Source of the DNA: Planctomycetota bacterium
GTDB lineage: Bacteria > Planctomycetota > UBA1135
Assembly (NCBI GenBank): GCA_030749235.1
Contig: JASMKM010000007.1
Location: forward strand, 1 to 64,000
DNA: 64,000 bases
Reading direction: 5' to 3'
The stretch's first letter is position 1; each line of letters opens with the position of its first letter. Positions 15,340 through 24,365 of this stretch are shown here, in pieces. A model generated the notes under the pieces. That model made no database searches. It had not been told where the DNA came from and saw nothing but the letters and a program-made list of their open reading frames with translations. Both the position numbers and the translations under genes were made by a program.

Positions 15340-18093
15340 GTGAGCTCCACGCAATCCCCTAAATCCCGCAAGGAAGCGACGCCGATGATGCGTCAGTTTC
15401 ACGCAGCGAAGGATCAGCATCCCAATGCGTTGCTGTTCTTCCGCATGGGGGATTTCTACGAGCTGTTCTACGAAGACGCCAAGATTGCCGCCAAGGAGCT
15501 CGGCTTGACGCTGACCGCGCGCGATAAGGAGCGCAAGGTCCCGATGGCCGGCGTTCCGGTGCGGTCCTTGGAGGGATATCTCGCGCGACTGGTCCGTGCC
15601 GGCCACACCGTGGCAATCTGTGAGCAGTTGCAGGATCCACGCGAAGTCAAGGGCATCGTCGAACGAGGTGTGGTGCGGGTGGTCTCGCCCGGCACCTTGT
15701 TGGAGGAAGAGAGTCTGGTCGGCAGCGAACCGCTGTTCGTCTTGGCCATCCATGTTGAGGTGCCGCGCGGCAAGGAGGCGGAGAGGATTCCACTCGGGCA
15801 ATGGCCAGTCGGCTTGTCTTGGGCTGATCTGACCACCGGTGCATTCCGTTGTTGCTTGACAGACCTGGATGGTTGCGCCGAGGAAATTGGAAGGGTCCAG
15901 CCGGCGGAGGTCCTGCTGGCCGACATCCCAGAGGACGAGGAGCATGGCTTTGCAGCGGCAAGCAGATTGAAGGAGCTAATCGCGTCGGAAGCGATCCCGC
16001 TGAGCCCGCGCCTGCCGTGGACCTTCGATGAGCGAAACGGCCGACGTGACCTGTGCGCGCAGTTGAAGGTGTCCACCCTTGAGGCCTTCGGTATCGAGGA
16101 GATTCCACCGGTCATCGCCGCCTGCGGTGCTCTGTTGGACTTCCTGCGCGATACGCAGAAGTCGTCGTTGGATCAGTTGCGTGAACTGCATCTGCATCAA
16201 GCAACACGCCACTTGGCCCTTGACCGCGCTACGCGCCGCACTTTGGAGATTGTGCGCAACCAACATGATGGCGGTCGTGAAGGGACTTTGCTCGCGATCC
16301 TTGACCGCACCGGCACGCCGATGGGTGCGCGACTGTTGCGGGATTGGGTGTTGGAACCCCTGGTCGACGTCGAAGGCATCCGCAGCCGCCACGATGCGGT
16401 CGGTGAGTTGCTTGAGAAGGCACAACAGCGTCGTGAAACCGCCAAGGCCCTTGACGGCCTGGGTGACCTGGAACGCTTAGCTGCCAAGCTGGTTTCTGGG
16501 CGTGCAGGTGCTCGTGACCTGTCTGGACTGGCGCGTGCCTTGGAGCGCGTACCGAGCTTGCGCGCACAGCTCGAATCTTGCGATGCCGATGCCTTGGCGA
16601 GCATCCTCGATTCGCTGGATGCCTGCACCGACGTGGTGGAGCGCATCCGCGGCACCTTGCTCGAGGAGCTGCCGCTGTCGCTAAAGGATGGTGGCTTGAT
16701 TCGCGATGGCTTCCATCCCGAGGTGGATGAACTGCGTGCCCTCGCAAAGGGCGGCAAGGATTATCTGATTGCCCTGCAAGAGCGCGAGTCGGAACGCGTT
16801 GGCTTTCCGGTGAAGCTCGGCTTCAACCGCGTGTTCGGTTATTACATCGAGATCACGCGCCTGCATTCGGATAAGGCGCCAGAGGATTACATCCGCAAGC
16901 AGACTCTGAAGAACGCCGAACGTTTTATCACGCCGGAGCTGAAGGAATACGAAGGCAAGGTGCTTAGCGCCGAGGATAAGGTCAAGGAACTCGAGTACGT
17001 GTTGTTCGAGGAGTTGCGCAAGGCTGTCATGGAAGATTCGCTGCGGATCATGAAGACTGCCCGTGCTGTCGCCGAACTAGACGTGCTGCAGGGGCTGGCG
17101 ACCGTGGCCAGCGAGCGCCGTTACGTGCGCCCTGAATTTGTCGATGCAGCGGAAGACCGCTGCGGCCTCTTGGATATCCGTGAAGGTCGTCACCCTGTGG
17201 TGGAGGCCGCACTCTCCGACGACCCCTTCGTGCCCAACGATACTTTTCTTGGCACGGCCCCAGAGGCCGAAGAGGCTGACGCCAAGGCACGCCTTGCAAT
17301 CCTCACTGGTCCCAATATGAGCGGCAAGTCCACTTACCTGCGCCAGACGGCGATGGTGGTCCTGCTCGCGCAGATGGGCAGTTTCGTGCCGGCAGACAGC
17401 GCGCGTCTCACCTTGGTGGATCGCATCTTTACTCGCCTCGGCGGCGGCGACGACATTAGCCGCGGTCAATCCACCTTCATGGTGGAGATGGTCGAGACCG
17501 CCAACATCTTGCGTCATGCCACGCCGCGTTCGCTGCTTCTGCTGGATGAGGTCGGGCGCGGCACCAGCACTTTCGATGGCTTAGCAATCGCCTGGGCTGT
17601 CTGTGAATTCGTGCATGACCGCGCGCAATCACGGTGCCTGTTCGCTACGCATTATCACCAGCTCACGGACCTGGCTGCCCAGTTGTCAGACGCCATTAAC
17701 CTGAACGTGGCAGTACGTGAATGGGGCGACGAGATTGTTTTCCTGCACCGCATCGAGCAGGGCGGCACCGACCGCAGCTACGGGATTCACGTTGGCCAGC
17801 TGGCTGGCTTGCCGCAGAGCGTGCTCAGCCGTGCGCAGGCAATCCTCGAGAAGTTGGAACGTGACGAGGAGGGCCTATCCCGCAGGATTCTGCAAGGGCA
17901 GACCGAGCGCACGCCAACCGAGGAACCGCAGGCGGTGGTGCACCAGCCGGGCCTGTTCGACATGCTCAGTGGGGACTCTAGCGGTACTTTGCTGGGGGAG
18001 TTGTTGGATACCGACATCGATCATCTTCCTCCCATAGAAGCATGGCAGCTGTTGGCGCGTGTGCTCCAGCAGCTGCGCGATCGTCAAGGCTAG
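15340..18093 (+). CDS. mutS: DNA mismatch repair protein MutS
   Basis: MutS recognises mismatches and small loops and recruits MutL. The 917-residue protein shows all domains: the mismatch-reading FFRMGDFYELF near residue 33 (Phe and Glu of the F-x-E pair), connector and lever regions, the clamp, then the ATPase with Walker A TGPNMSGKST (about 656-665), the DDISRGQSTFMVEM signature, Walker B LLLLDEVGRGTSTFDG (about 733-748) and ATHYHQLTDL. The start is GTG at 15340, chosen because TPMMRQFHAAK directly before the mismatch motif is the usual MutS N-terminus and the next ATG would cut it. The mRNA may be leaderless. No mutL is nearby. Confidence 0.97.
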   Translation: MSSTQSPKSRKEATPMMRQFHAAKDQHPNALLFFRMGDFYELFYEDAKIAAKELGLTLTARDKERKVPMAGVPVRSLEGYLARLVRAGHTVAICEQLQDPREVKGIVERGVVRVVSPGTLLEEESLVGSEPLFVLAIHVEVPRGKEAERIPLGQWPVGLSWADLTTGAFRCCLTDLDGCAEEIGRVQPAEVLLADIPEDEEHGFAAASRLKELIASEAIPLSPRLPWTFDERNGRRDLCAQLKVSTLEAFGIEEIPPVIAACGALLDFLRDTQKSSLDQLRELHLHQATRHLALDRATRRTLEIVRNQHDGGREGTLLAILDRTGTPMGARLLRDWVLEPLVDVEGIRSRHDAVGELLEKAQQRRETAKALDGLGDLERLAAKLVSGRAGARDLSGLARALERVPSLRAQLESCDADALASILDSLDACTDVVERIRGTLLEELPLSLKDGGLIRDGFHPEVDELRALAKGGKDYLIALQERESERVGFPVKLGFNRVFGYYIEITRLHSDKAPEDYIRKQTLKNAERFITPELKEYEGKVLSAEDKVKELEYVLFEELRKAVMEDSLRIMKTARAVAELDVLQGLATVASERRYVRPEFVDAAEDRCGLLDIREGRHPVVEAALSDDPFVPNDTFLGTAPEAEEADAKARLAILTGPNMSGKSTYLRQTAMVVLLAQMGSFVPADSARLTLVDRIFTRLGGGDDISRGQSTFMVEMVETANILRHATPRSLLLLDEVGRGTSTFDGLAIAWAVCEFVHDRAQSRCLFATHYHQLTDLAAQLSDAINLNVAVREWGDEIVFLHRIEQGGTDRSYGIHVGQLAGLPQSVLSRAQAILEKLERDEEGLSRRILQGQTERTPTEEPQAVVHQPGLFDMLSGDSSGTLLGELLDTDIDHLPPIEAWQLLARVLQQLRDRQG

Positions 18094-18113
18094 GCCTTGC
18101 TAGTGGGACCTGC

Positions 18114-19265
18114 TCAGGCCTTATTCTTCTCCTTCTCCTTGTAGTAGAACTCGCCGTCGAGAATCGGCGTGGCAATCTTCACCATGAAGGTGAACAGCAG
18201 GCCGCCGATGCCAATGATGCCGATCGAGACCAGCAGTTCATTGACCGAAGGCACGTACTCGTAAATCTCACCGAGGGTATCGGGGGTCATGCCGGGGATT
18301 ACCATGCCCATGCTCTTCTCGATGTAGACCCCTAAGAAGATGAGCAGGCAACCGAGGTTCATCAGCACCACGTTCTCTCTAGACTTGCGTCGCAGGAACA
18401 GAATGAAGGCAGCGAAGGAACAACCGACTGCGAACCACATCCATGGCACCAAGGTGTCGTGGCCGTCGACGCCCGAGAACATGTAGTGCATATGCGTGAC
18501 ATGATGGGTATCCGAGTAGTACTCCTTGAAGACTTCCGCTCCCAGCAGGAAAAGATTGAAGCCCATGAAGTAGGCCATCAGTTCGGATATTTTCCACATG
18601 GCTTCCTGGCGGATTTTGAATTTGCTGAAGCGTTGCAGGATTTGCATAAGGACCAGCATCACCGCAGGACCGGAACAGAAGGCCGAGACGATGAAGCGCG
18701 GCGCCAGGATTGCTGAATTCCAATAAGGACGCGAGACCAGACCTGCATACAGGAAGGCTGTGACCGTATGAATCGCAATCGCTGCAGGAATAGAGAGCCA
18801 TACCAGCGGCATGAAGATGCGCCTGTTCGGTTCCTTGCGCTGGAACAGGCGGAACAACAGGTAGGTAGTGATGACGAAGTTCAGAATTAAGTATCCGTTC
18901 AACGCGATCACGTCCCATGCCAGCATCGAGTTCGGCACGTTGAGGATGCCGGGACCTGGAATCAGGTGCCAGAAGCGTTCGGGGCGGCCGATGTCGACCA
19001 TTACGAACAAGGCGCACATGGTGATTGCGGCGACCGCCAACAGTTCACCATAGACCACGATCTCTTTGATTGGCTTCCAGTGGTAGAGGTATGCAGGGAC
19101 AACCAAAGTCACAGCTGCCGCGGCCACGCCCACCAGGAAGGTGAAGTTGCCGATGTAGAAGCCCCACGAGACCTGGTCACGCATGCTGGTGGTCTTGAGG
19201 CCTTCCTCCAACTGAATGCCATAGGCCCATAAGCCTACTGCGGTACAGGCAAGAAGGAATCCCAC
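18114..19265 (-). CDS. NrfD/DsrP-like quinone-interacting membrane protein, orphan
   Basis: The 383-residue protein has about ten hydrophobic segments and belongs to the NrfD/PsrC superfamily, closest in sequence feel to DsrP/HmeB. Typical segments are DQVSWGFYIGNFTFLVGVAAA, FVMVDIGRPERFWHLIPG and NSMLAWDVIALNGYL. Relatives exchange electrons between menaquinol and a periplasmic iron-sulfur subunit. None of the usual partners (DsrM, K, J, O or an FeS ferredoxin) is beside it, which is odd. The first ordinary start is GTG 19265, which begins right at the first membrane segment; the frame is open 13 codons further to a TAA, with ATT as the only other candidate. It is convergent with mutS and divergent from a sigma factor. 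Confidence 0.8.
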   Translation of the reverse strand: MGFLLACTAVGLWAYGIQLEEGLKTTSMRDQVSWGFYIGNFTFLVGVAAAAVTLVVPAYLYHWKPIKEIVVYGELLAVAAITMCALFVMVDIGRPERFWHLIPGPGILNVPNSMLAWDVIALNGYLILNFVITTYLLFRLFQRKEPNRRIFMPLVWLSIPAAIAIHTVTAFLYAGLVSRPYWNSAILAPRFIVSAFCSGPAVMLVLMQILQRFSKFKIRQEAMWKISELMAYFMGFNLFLLGAEVFKEYYSDTHHVTHMHYMFSGVDGHDTLVPWMWFAVGCSFAAFILFLRRKSRENVVLMNLGCLLIFLGVYIEKSMGMVIPGMTPDTLGEIYEYVPSVNELLVSIGIIGIGGLLFTFMVKIATPILDGEFYYKEKEKNKA

Positions 19266-19296
19266 CCAGCCGTTAAGAGAGAGCGGCTGGGGAAGT

Positions 19297-19311
19297 GCAC
19301 TAATTTAGTGC
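19297..19311. promoter_or_regulatory. operator-like dyad between the NrfD-like and sigma factor genes
   Basis: GCACTAATTTAGTGC is a perfect 7-1-7 palindrome in the 91-bp divergent intergenic region, 31 bp before the NrfD-like start and 45 bp before the sigma start. TATATT at 19312-19317 directly follows and could be a -10 for the sigma gene, so a protein bound to the dyad would block it. Confidence 0.45.
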
Positions 19312-19356
19312 TATATTTTCTGTCACAAATGCTAGATTATTGCCACACAAAAGACG

Positions 19357-20502
19357 ATGGCACCGGAAATCCAGTTCGACGATCTCATCGAGCGACTCCA
19401 TGAGGACAGCTTCGATTCTTCGGCACCCGCGCTGATTGAACAGCTCAACGCGGCAGGCACCCACGTATTATTCGATTTTGAGCGCCTCGAGCCGCAAGCT
19501 CCTGTCAAAGATAGGTTTAGCTCGTTTCGCGACGAGGTAGCCCGGATTCCGACGATGGATCGCGTCAGCGAGTTGCAATTCGCGATGGGCCTGGAGTTGT
19601 TGTGGATGCGCCTTCAAGACGCTCGCAAGCGCGCTGGCTTCAGCCAAGAAGAGGTGGAACGCTACCCAGACATCAATGACACCAAATGCCTAAACTGCGG
19701 TCCGAGTGATCAGTTGAGTTGCTTCGGGTGTTCGCCGGCCACCTGCGACGTGCGCACCCGCGAGGAGCTGCGCGACCGCACCCATGATTTGATTGCCGCC
19801 CGCAACGAGATGGTCGAGCGCCACATGCATGTGGTCTTTCACCTGCTCGAGAAGTACCGCCACGTTTCAATTCCCAACGAGGATTTGGTCCAAGAGGCCA
19901 ATGAGTCGCTGTTTCGTGCAGTCGAGGGATTCGATTTCCGTCGTGGCTTCCGCTTCAAAACCTACGGCGCTTACTGGATTAACCAGGCCTTCTTGAATGC
20001 AATCTACAACCAGAGCCGCACCGTGCGCGTGCCGGCCTACATCCAGAAAGCCATGAAGAAGATTTCGCGTGTGATCGGCGATGTCGATGGTGGTGTGCAT
20101 AACATTGATGCGATCGCTGAGAAGGCTGGCGTGGACCGCAAGCTGGTCCTCTCCGCCATGGGGCGCAATCGCTTCACCTTGTCTCTGAATAAGGTGGTAG
20201 ACCAGAATGAAGGCAGTGCGATGGTCGAGATTATCGCCGGTCGCGACGAGGCCGAGAGCCCCGAGTTGGGCGAGAACTCAGCCATGACCAGCTACCTGGA
20301 GCATGCGGTCAAACGCCTCAGCGAGCGCGAGCAGGAAGTGATGCGCATGCGCTTCGGGCTGGGTGGCGTCGGCATCAAGACTTTGTCGGAAGTTGGCAGC
20401 AGCCTCGGCATCTCGTTGGAGCGTGTGCGGCAGATTCAACGAGCGGCGCTGGACAAGATTCGCGGTGGCGACTTCGGCGGTAAGCTGGAGCAGTTCGCAT
20501 AA
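19357..20502 (+). CDS. sigma-70 family sigma factor with a five-cysteine insert
   Basis: The 381-residue protein has sigma regions 2-4. Region 2 runs from RNEMVERHMHVVFHLLEKY through NEDLVQEANESLFRAVEGFD to FKTYGAYWINQAFLNAIYNQ (about 149-220). Region 3 is centred on AIAEKAGVDRKLV. Region 4 has LSEREQEVMRMRFGL and a helix-turn-helix TLSEVGSSLGISLERVRQI. Residues 64-90 resemble region 1.2. Between 1.2 and 2.1 is a cysteine cluster, C111-x2-C114-x7-C122-x2-C125-x4-C130, not part of standard sigma factors and well suited to bind Zn or an Fe-S cluster. The rest of the protein is Cys-poor. It could be a redox- or metal-responsive alternative sigma. The target genes are unknown; the divergent NrfD-like gene is one candidate. 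Confidence 0.9.
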   Translation: MAPEIQFDDLIERLHEDSFDSSAPALIEQLNAAGTHVLFDFERLEPQAPVKDRFSSFRDEVARIPTMDRVSELQFAMGLELLWMRLQDARKRAGFSQEEVERYPDINDTKCLNCGPSDQLSCFGCSPATCDVRTREELRDRTHDLIAARNEMVERHMHVVFHLLEKYRHVSIPNEDLVQEANESLFRAVEGFDFRRGFRFKTYGAYWINQAFLNAIYNQSRTVRVPAYIQKAMKKISRVIGDVDGGVHNIDAIAEKAGVDRKLVLSAMGRNRFTLSLNKVVDQNEGSAMVEIIAGRDEAESPELGENSAMTSYLEHAVKRLSEREQEVMRMRFGLGGVGIKTLSEVGSSLGISLERVRQIQRAALDKIRGGDFGGKLEQFA

Positions 20503-20674
20503 CACGGCCCCGGGAGCCTAGAGGGAGCCATACTTCTGCGTGTATCCCGGAATGCTTACTCCGCCCTCTAACGACCCAGACCCAAAGTCGCCGGCATCTA
20601 CCACTTGCGTGGTTGGATTGGTCGGCCAGCCTGTTCACGTCGGTCCCCTCCAAAGCAGCGGAGATCAAGCAACC

Positions 20675-21262
20675 ATGATCCTGCTCATCGATAACTACGA
20701 TTCCTTCACCTACAACCTGTATCAGTCCTTAGCGACTTCCGGTGCACAGGTCGAAGTGGTGCGCAACGACGCGATCGATGTTGCCACCGTGCTTGCCAAG
20801 CAGCCGCATGGTGTTGTCCTGAGCCCTGGTCCGGGGCGACCCGAAGGCGCAGGTATCTGCCTGGAACTCCTGGAGGCCTTGCCTACGGACATGCCTCTGC
20901 TTGGCGTGTGCCTAGGCCATCAAGCCATGGTCGGGCATTTTGGCGGCAGCCTAGAGGTGGATCCTGTACCGACCCATGGCAAGGCCTCGATGGTGCATTA
21001 CAAGGAGGGTTGCCACCTTTACGAAGGCTTGCCCAATCCATTTCCGGCCGGGCGTTATCACTCCTTGCGCGCCAAGCGCGCCGACCTGCCGAACCAGTTG
21101 CAATTGACCGCCTGGACCGAGGAAGGGCTGGTGATGGGGGTGCAACATCGTGATCGCCCATGGCATGGAATGCAGTTCCATCCGGAATCGATCCTCACCC
21201 CGCAAGGCGACCACATACTGCAGAAGTTCCTGCAACAAGCCAGCGAGGGCGGCGTCCGCTGA
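20675..21262 (+). CDS. glutamine amidotransferase of anthranilate/aminodeoxychorismate synthase
   Basis: This 195-residue class I glutamine amidotransferase is the TrpG/PabA type. It starts MILLIDNYDSFTYNLYQ, has the oxyanion motif SPGPGRPEGAG, the nucleophile GVCLGHQAM (Cys), GRYHSL and the catalytic FHPESILTPQG with His and Glu. It supplies ammonia from glutamine to the chorismate-using partner. TrpG and PabA cannot be told apart by sequence alone, and no trpE or pabB is in the window. I chose ATG 20675; an earlier in-frame ATG at 20540 adds 45 unconserved residues. The 172 bp between the sigma gene and this start hold no feature I can name. Confidence 0.9.
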   Translation: MILLIDNYDSFTYNLYQSLATSGAQVEVVRNDAIDVATVLAKQPHGVVLSPGPGRPEGAGICLELLEALPTDMPLLGVCLGHQAMVGHFGGSLEVDPVPTHGKASMVHYKEGCHLYEGLPNPFPAGRYHSLRAKRADLPNQLQLTAWTEEGLVMGVQHRDRPWHGMQFHPESILTPQGDHILQKFLQQASEGGVR

Positions 21263-21303
21263 TGTTCTTGCAGGATGCACCTGAGGTCGGGATTAACAAA
21301 ATG

Positions 21304-21321
21304 TTCGGCAATATTGCCGAA
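21304..21321. promoter_or_regulatory. 18-bp perfect palindrome upstream of the lipA-pdh operon
   Basis: TTCGGCAATATTGCCGAA is fully self-complementary over 18 bp, lies in the 114-bp gap before lipA and ends 32 bp upstream of a TATAATC element. The length and lack of a spacer fit an operator for a dimeric helix-turn-helix regulator better than an RNA hairpin. Confidence 0.55.
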
Positions 21322-21353
21322 TTGATTTCACAGGGTGTCGGCCTAGGCAAAGC

Positions 21354-21360
21354 TATAATC
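21354..21360 (+). promoter_or_regulatory. putative -10 element (TATAATC) of lipA
   Basis: A consensus TATAAT followed by C, 16 nt before the TTG start of lipA at 21377. No good -35 hexamer lies 15-19 bp upstream. It forms part of the recurring TANAATC set. Confidence 0.55.
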
Positions 21361-21376
21361 TCCCCTTCAAGCTTTC

Positions 21377-22270
21377 TTGAATGCTGCTGTGAAAGAACCA
21401 AAACCCTCTTGGCTAAAGATGAAGCTGCCCACTGGGCCAGTGGTTGCGAAATTGCGCAAATCTTTACGTGAAAGGAGTTTGTACACGGTTTGCGAAGAGG
21501 CTCGCTGCCCCAACCAAGGCGAATGCTGGTCCGATGGCACGGCTACGGTCATGTTGCTTGGCGATACCTGCACACGCGGCTGTCGTTTCTGTGCGGTCAA
21601 GACCGGGAATCCTCAAGGGTGGTTGGATCCGGAAGAGCCAGCCAAGGTCGCTGCTGGCGCTGAGATCCCTGGTTTGCGTTATATCGTGCTGACCAGCGTG
21701 GACCGCGATGATCTGCCGGACTATGGAGCTGGCCACTACGCTGCCACCATCGCTGCGCTGAAGGCTAAGCGTCCGGATCTACTGGTCGAGGCCCTAACTC
21801 CTGATTTCCAAGGCCGAGTCGACTGCGTCCAGGCCATCTGTGATGCCGGGCTGGATGTCTTCGCCCACAACATCGAGACCGTTGAGCGTCTACACCGCCG
21901 GGTGCGCGATGTGCGCGCCACCTACAGCCAAACCTTGGATGTGTTGCGCGCGGCCAAGCGTTACCGGCCGGAAGTGGTCACGAAGTCGTCGATCATGTTG
22001 GGCCTCGGCGAGGCCGATGCCGAAATCCGCCAGACCATGGTGGACTTGCGCGAGGCAGGGGTGGAAATCCTCACCCTCGGGCAATACCTACAACCCACGA
22101 AGCGGCATATCGCTGTGGAAGAGTTCGTGACTCCGGAGAAGTTCGATGAGTGGAAGCAGGTCGCCGAGCAGGAGCTTGGCTTTGCCTACTGCGCTTCGGG
22201 CCCGTTGGTGCGCTCCTCCTATAAGGCAGCCGAGAACTTCGTGATGAGTCGCCAAGCACTACATGTCTGA
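21377..22270 (+). CDS. lipA: lipoyl synthase
   Basis: LipA is a radical SAM enzyme that inserts two sulfurs into octanoyl groups on E2 proteins. The auxiliary cluster motif is C39-x4-C44-x5-C50 ([12 protein letters not shown]) and the radical SAM motif is C65-x3-C69-x2-C72 (CTRGCRFC). The sequence [19 protein letters not shown] and the GLGE and LGQYLQPT segments are family-typical, as is the late Ser in the [11 protein letters not shown] end. The 297-residue length is normal. The frame opens with TTG 21377, with GTG 21389 as an alternative. The stop lies 8 bp inside the E1 alpha gene, so the lipoate-making enzyme is coupled to the dehydrogenase complex that needs it. Confidence 0.97.
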   Translation: MNAAVKEPKPSWLKMKLPTGPVVAKLRKSLRERSLYTVCEEARCPNQGECWSDGTATVMLLGDTCTRGCRFCAVKTGNPQGWLDPEEPAKVAAGAEIPGLRYIVLTSVDRDDLPDYGAGHYAATIAALKAKRPDLLVEALTPDFQGRVDCVQAICDAGLDVFAHNIETVERLHRRVRDVRATYSQTLDVLRAAKRYRPEVVTKSSIMLGLGEADAEIRQTMVDLREAGVEILTLGQYLQPTKRHIAVEEFVTPEKFDEWKQVAEQELGFAYCASGPLVRSSYKAAENFVMSRQALHV

Positions 22271-23378
22271 ACTCCTCCAGATTCTCGATGAGACCGGTAA
22301 GAAGGTCGGCAAGGCACCGCGCGTGAAGCGCGAGGTCCTGCTGCAGATTTACCGCGCCATCGTCCAGACCCGGGCCTTCGATGACCGCTGCATGAAGTTG
22401 CAACGGACTGGGCGCATCGGGTTCTCTGTGCCGAACCTCGGCATCGAGGCCGTCTCCGCCGGTGCCGCAGCGGCCATGGACCCGATCCGCGATTGGTTCG
22501 CGCCCTACTATCGGGATTTTGCGATGTTGTTCTACCACGACGTCAGCGCCGAAAAGATGTTCGATAACATGTTCGGCAACTGTGAGGACAATGCCGTCGG
22601 CCGTCAGATGCCGGTGCACTTCACTTTCACCGAGCCAGCCAAGTTTTTCTCGATCTCGTCGCCCCTCGGCACGCAGATTCCGCAGGCCGTCGGCATGGCG
22701 ATGGCCATGAAGAACCGCGGCGAGGATAGTGCTGTCATCACCACCTTCGGCGATGGCACCACCAGCTCTAGCGGCTTCCACTCTGGCCTGAACTTCGCCG
22801 GCGTCTACAAGGCACCGATCGTGTTCCTATGCCAGAACAACCAGTTCGCCATCAGCTGCCATAGCGATATGCAGACCGCATCGGAATCCTATGCGATCAA
22901 GGCCAGGGCCTATGGCATGCCTGGCGTGCGCGTCGACGGCAACGATGCGCTTGCGGTCTACAAGGCGGTTTCTGACGCCGCTAAGCGCGCCCGCGAAGGC
23001 AAGGGGCCAACCCTGATCGAGGCTTATACCTTTCGCATGGGCGGCCATTCCACATCCGATGATCCGAGTCGTTACGTCGATGCGGGGTTGATCGCGAAGT
23101 GGCAGAAACGCGATCCGCTGCTACGCCTGCGCAACTGGTTAATCGGCGAGGGCCACCTCACTGAGGAACGCGCCGATGAAATCGCCAACGAGGTCGCCGA
23201 GGAGATTAAGCAAGCCGCCGATGCGGCACAGGCCAAGTCACGCCCAGTGCTTGGCACCATCTTCACCGATGTCTTCGAGAAGATGCCATCCCACCTTGAA
23301 GCCCAGATGGAGGGCTGCATCAAACACCACGCCGAGCGAGACGAGGCTGTCGACGAGAAAGGAGAATTCCCACTGTGA
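22263..23378 (+). CDS. pdhA: pyruvate / 2-oxoacid dehydrogenase E1 alpha subunit (first copy)
   Basis: The 371-residue protein is an alpha2beta2-type E1 alpha. It carries the thiamine diphosphate motif starting [16 protein letters not shown] and ending with NN about 30 residues later, QMPVHFT (active-site His region) and the conserved phosphorylation-loop-like [14 protein letters not shown]1 decarboxylates a 2-oxoacid and acylates the E2 lipoyl groups. Position directly after lipA and before E1 beta and a two-lipoyl E2 suggests pyruvate dehydrogenase; a branched-chain 2-oxoacid preference cannot be excluded because the sequence also resembles BCKDH E1 alpha. It overlaps lipA by 8 bp and E1 beta by 4 bp. 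Confidence 0.9.
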   Translation: MSELLQILDETGKKVGKAPRVKREVLLQIYRAIVQTRAFDDRCMKLQRTGRIGFSVPNLGIEAVSAGAAAAMDPIRDWFAPYYRDFAMLFYHDVSAEKMFDNMFGNCEDNAVGRQMPVHFTFTEPAKFFSISSPLGTQIPQAVGMAMAMKNRGEDSAVITTFGDGTTSSSGFHSGLNFAGVYKAPIVFLCQNNQFAISCHSDMQTASESYAIKARAYGMPGVRVDGNDALAVYKAVSDAAKRAREGKGPTLIEAYTFRMGGHSTSDDPSRYVDAGLIAKWQKRDPLLRLRNWLIGEGHLTEERADEIANEVAEEIKQAADAAQAKSRPVLGTIFTDVFEKMPSHLEAQMEGCIKHHAERDEAVDEKGEFPL

Positions 23379-24352
23379 CCGAACTCACATTAGTACAAGC
23401 TGTCAATGACGGACTGCGCTCGATCATGAAGGAAGATGATTCCGTGCTTGTGATGGGCGAGGACGTAGGGCCGAAAGGCGGCGTGTTCCTGGCGACCGAG
23501 AAGCTCACCGCGGAGTTCGGTGAGGAGCGTTGCTTCGACACCCCATTGAGCGAGGACGGCATCGTCGGTGTCGGCGTCGGCATGGCGATGAACGGCATGA
23601 AGCCGGTTTGTGAGATCCAGTTCCAGGATTTCATCTTCCCGGCCTTCGACCAGATCGTCTCCGAGGCCGCCAAGATCCGTTACCGTTCCGGTGGTCAGTA
23701 CACCGTGCCGATGGTGATTCGCACGCCTTATGGCGGTGGCATCAAGGGTGGTCTGTATCACTCGCAGTCAGGCGAGGCGTACTTCGCTCACACACCCGGC
23801 CTCAAGGTCGTAATCCCGAGTACACCATACGACGCCAAGGGTCTTCTAATCGCATCGATCAACGATCCCGATCCGGTGTTGTTTATGGAGCCGAAGGCCC
23901 TGTACCGTGCATTCCGCGAGGACGTGCCCGATGGCGTCTACGAGGTGGAACTGTCGAAGACGCGCAACGTGACCGAAGGCGGTGATGTGGCGGTGTTCTG
24001 CTACGGCGCGATGGTCCCAGTGTGTGCCGATGCTGCCAAGCGCATTAAGGACTCGCGCAACAAGGATGTGCGCGTGGTCGACCTGCGCACATTGATGCCA
24101 CTCGACGAAGAGTCGGTGCTGCAGGCCGCGCGCGATTGCGGTCGCGTGGTAATCGTTCATGAGGCACCGCGATTCTGCGGTTACGGTGCCGAGCTCTCGG
24201 CCTTGATTGCCGAGCGTGCGATCGAATCCATCGAGGCGCCAATCAAACGCGTCGCTGGTTTCGATACCCCATTCCCAAATACCCTCGAGAATTACTACAT
24301 GCCTGATGCGCGTCGTGTTCTTGATGCAATCGAAGAAGTACTGGACTTCTAA
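23375..24352 (+). CDS. pdhB: pyruvate / 2-oxoacid dehydrogenase E1 beta subunit
   Basis: This 325-residue E1 beta subunit starts with GTG (GTGA overlap with the E1 alpha stop) behind a good AAGGAG site. Family signatures include SVLVMGEDVGPKGGVFLATEKL, FDTPLSEDGIVGVGVGMAMNG, EIQFQDFIFPAFDQIVSEAAK, the active-site His in GLYHSQSGEAYFAHTPGLKVV and, in the C-terminal transketolase-like domain, VVDLRTLMPLDEES. It pairs with E1 alpha to form the thiamine-dependent heterotetramer. It is the only E1 beta in the window although two E1 alpha genes flank the operon. Confidence 0.95.
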   Translation: MTELTLVQAVNDGLRSIMKEDDSVLVMGEDVGPKGGVFLATEKLTAEFGEERCFDTPLSEDGIVGVGVGMAMNGMKPVCEIQFQDFIFPAFDQIVSEAAKIRYRSGGQYTVPMVIRTPYGGGIKGGLYHSQSGEAYFAHTPGLKVVIPSTPYDAKGLLIASINDPDPVLFMEPKALYRAFREDVPDGVYEVELSKTRNVTEGGDVAVFCYGAMVPVCADAAKRIKDSRNKDVRVVDLRTLMPLDEESVLQAARDCGRVVIVHEAPRFCGYGAELSALIAERAIESIEAPIKRVAGFDTPFPNTLENYYMPDARRVLDAIEEVLDF

Positions 24353-24365
24353 TCAACGGTAAAAA

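Noticed and set aside
20503-20674. Possible riboswitch or trp-type leader before the PabA/TrpG gene
   Set aside because: I found no Trp-codon cluster, no terminator/antiterminator pair and no known riboswitch core.
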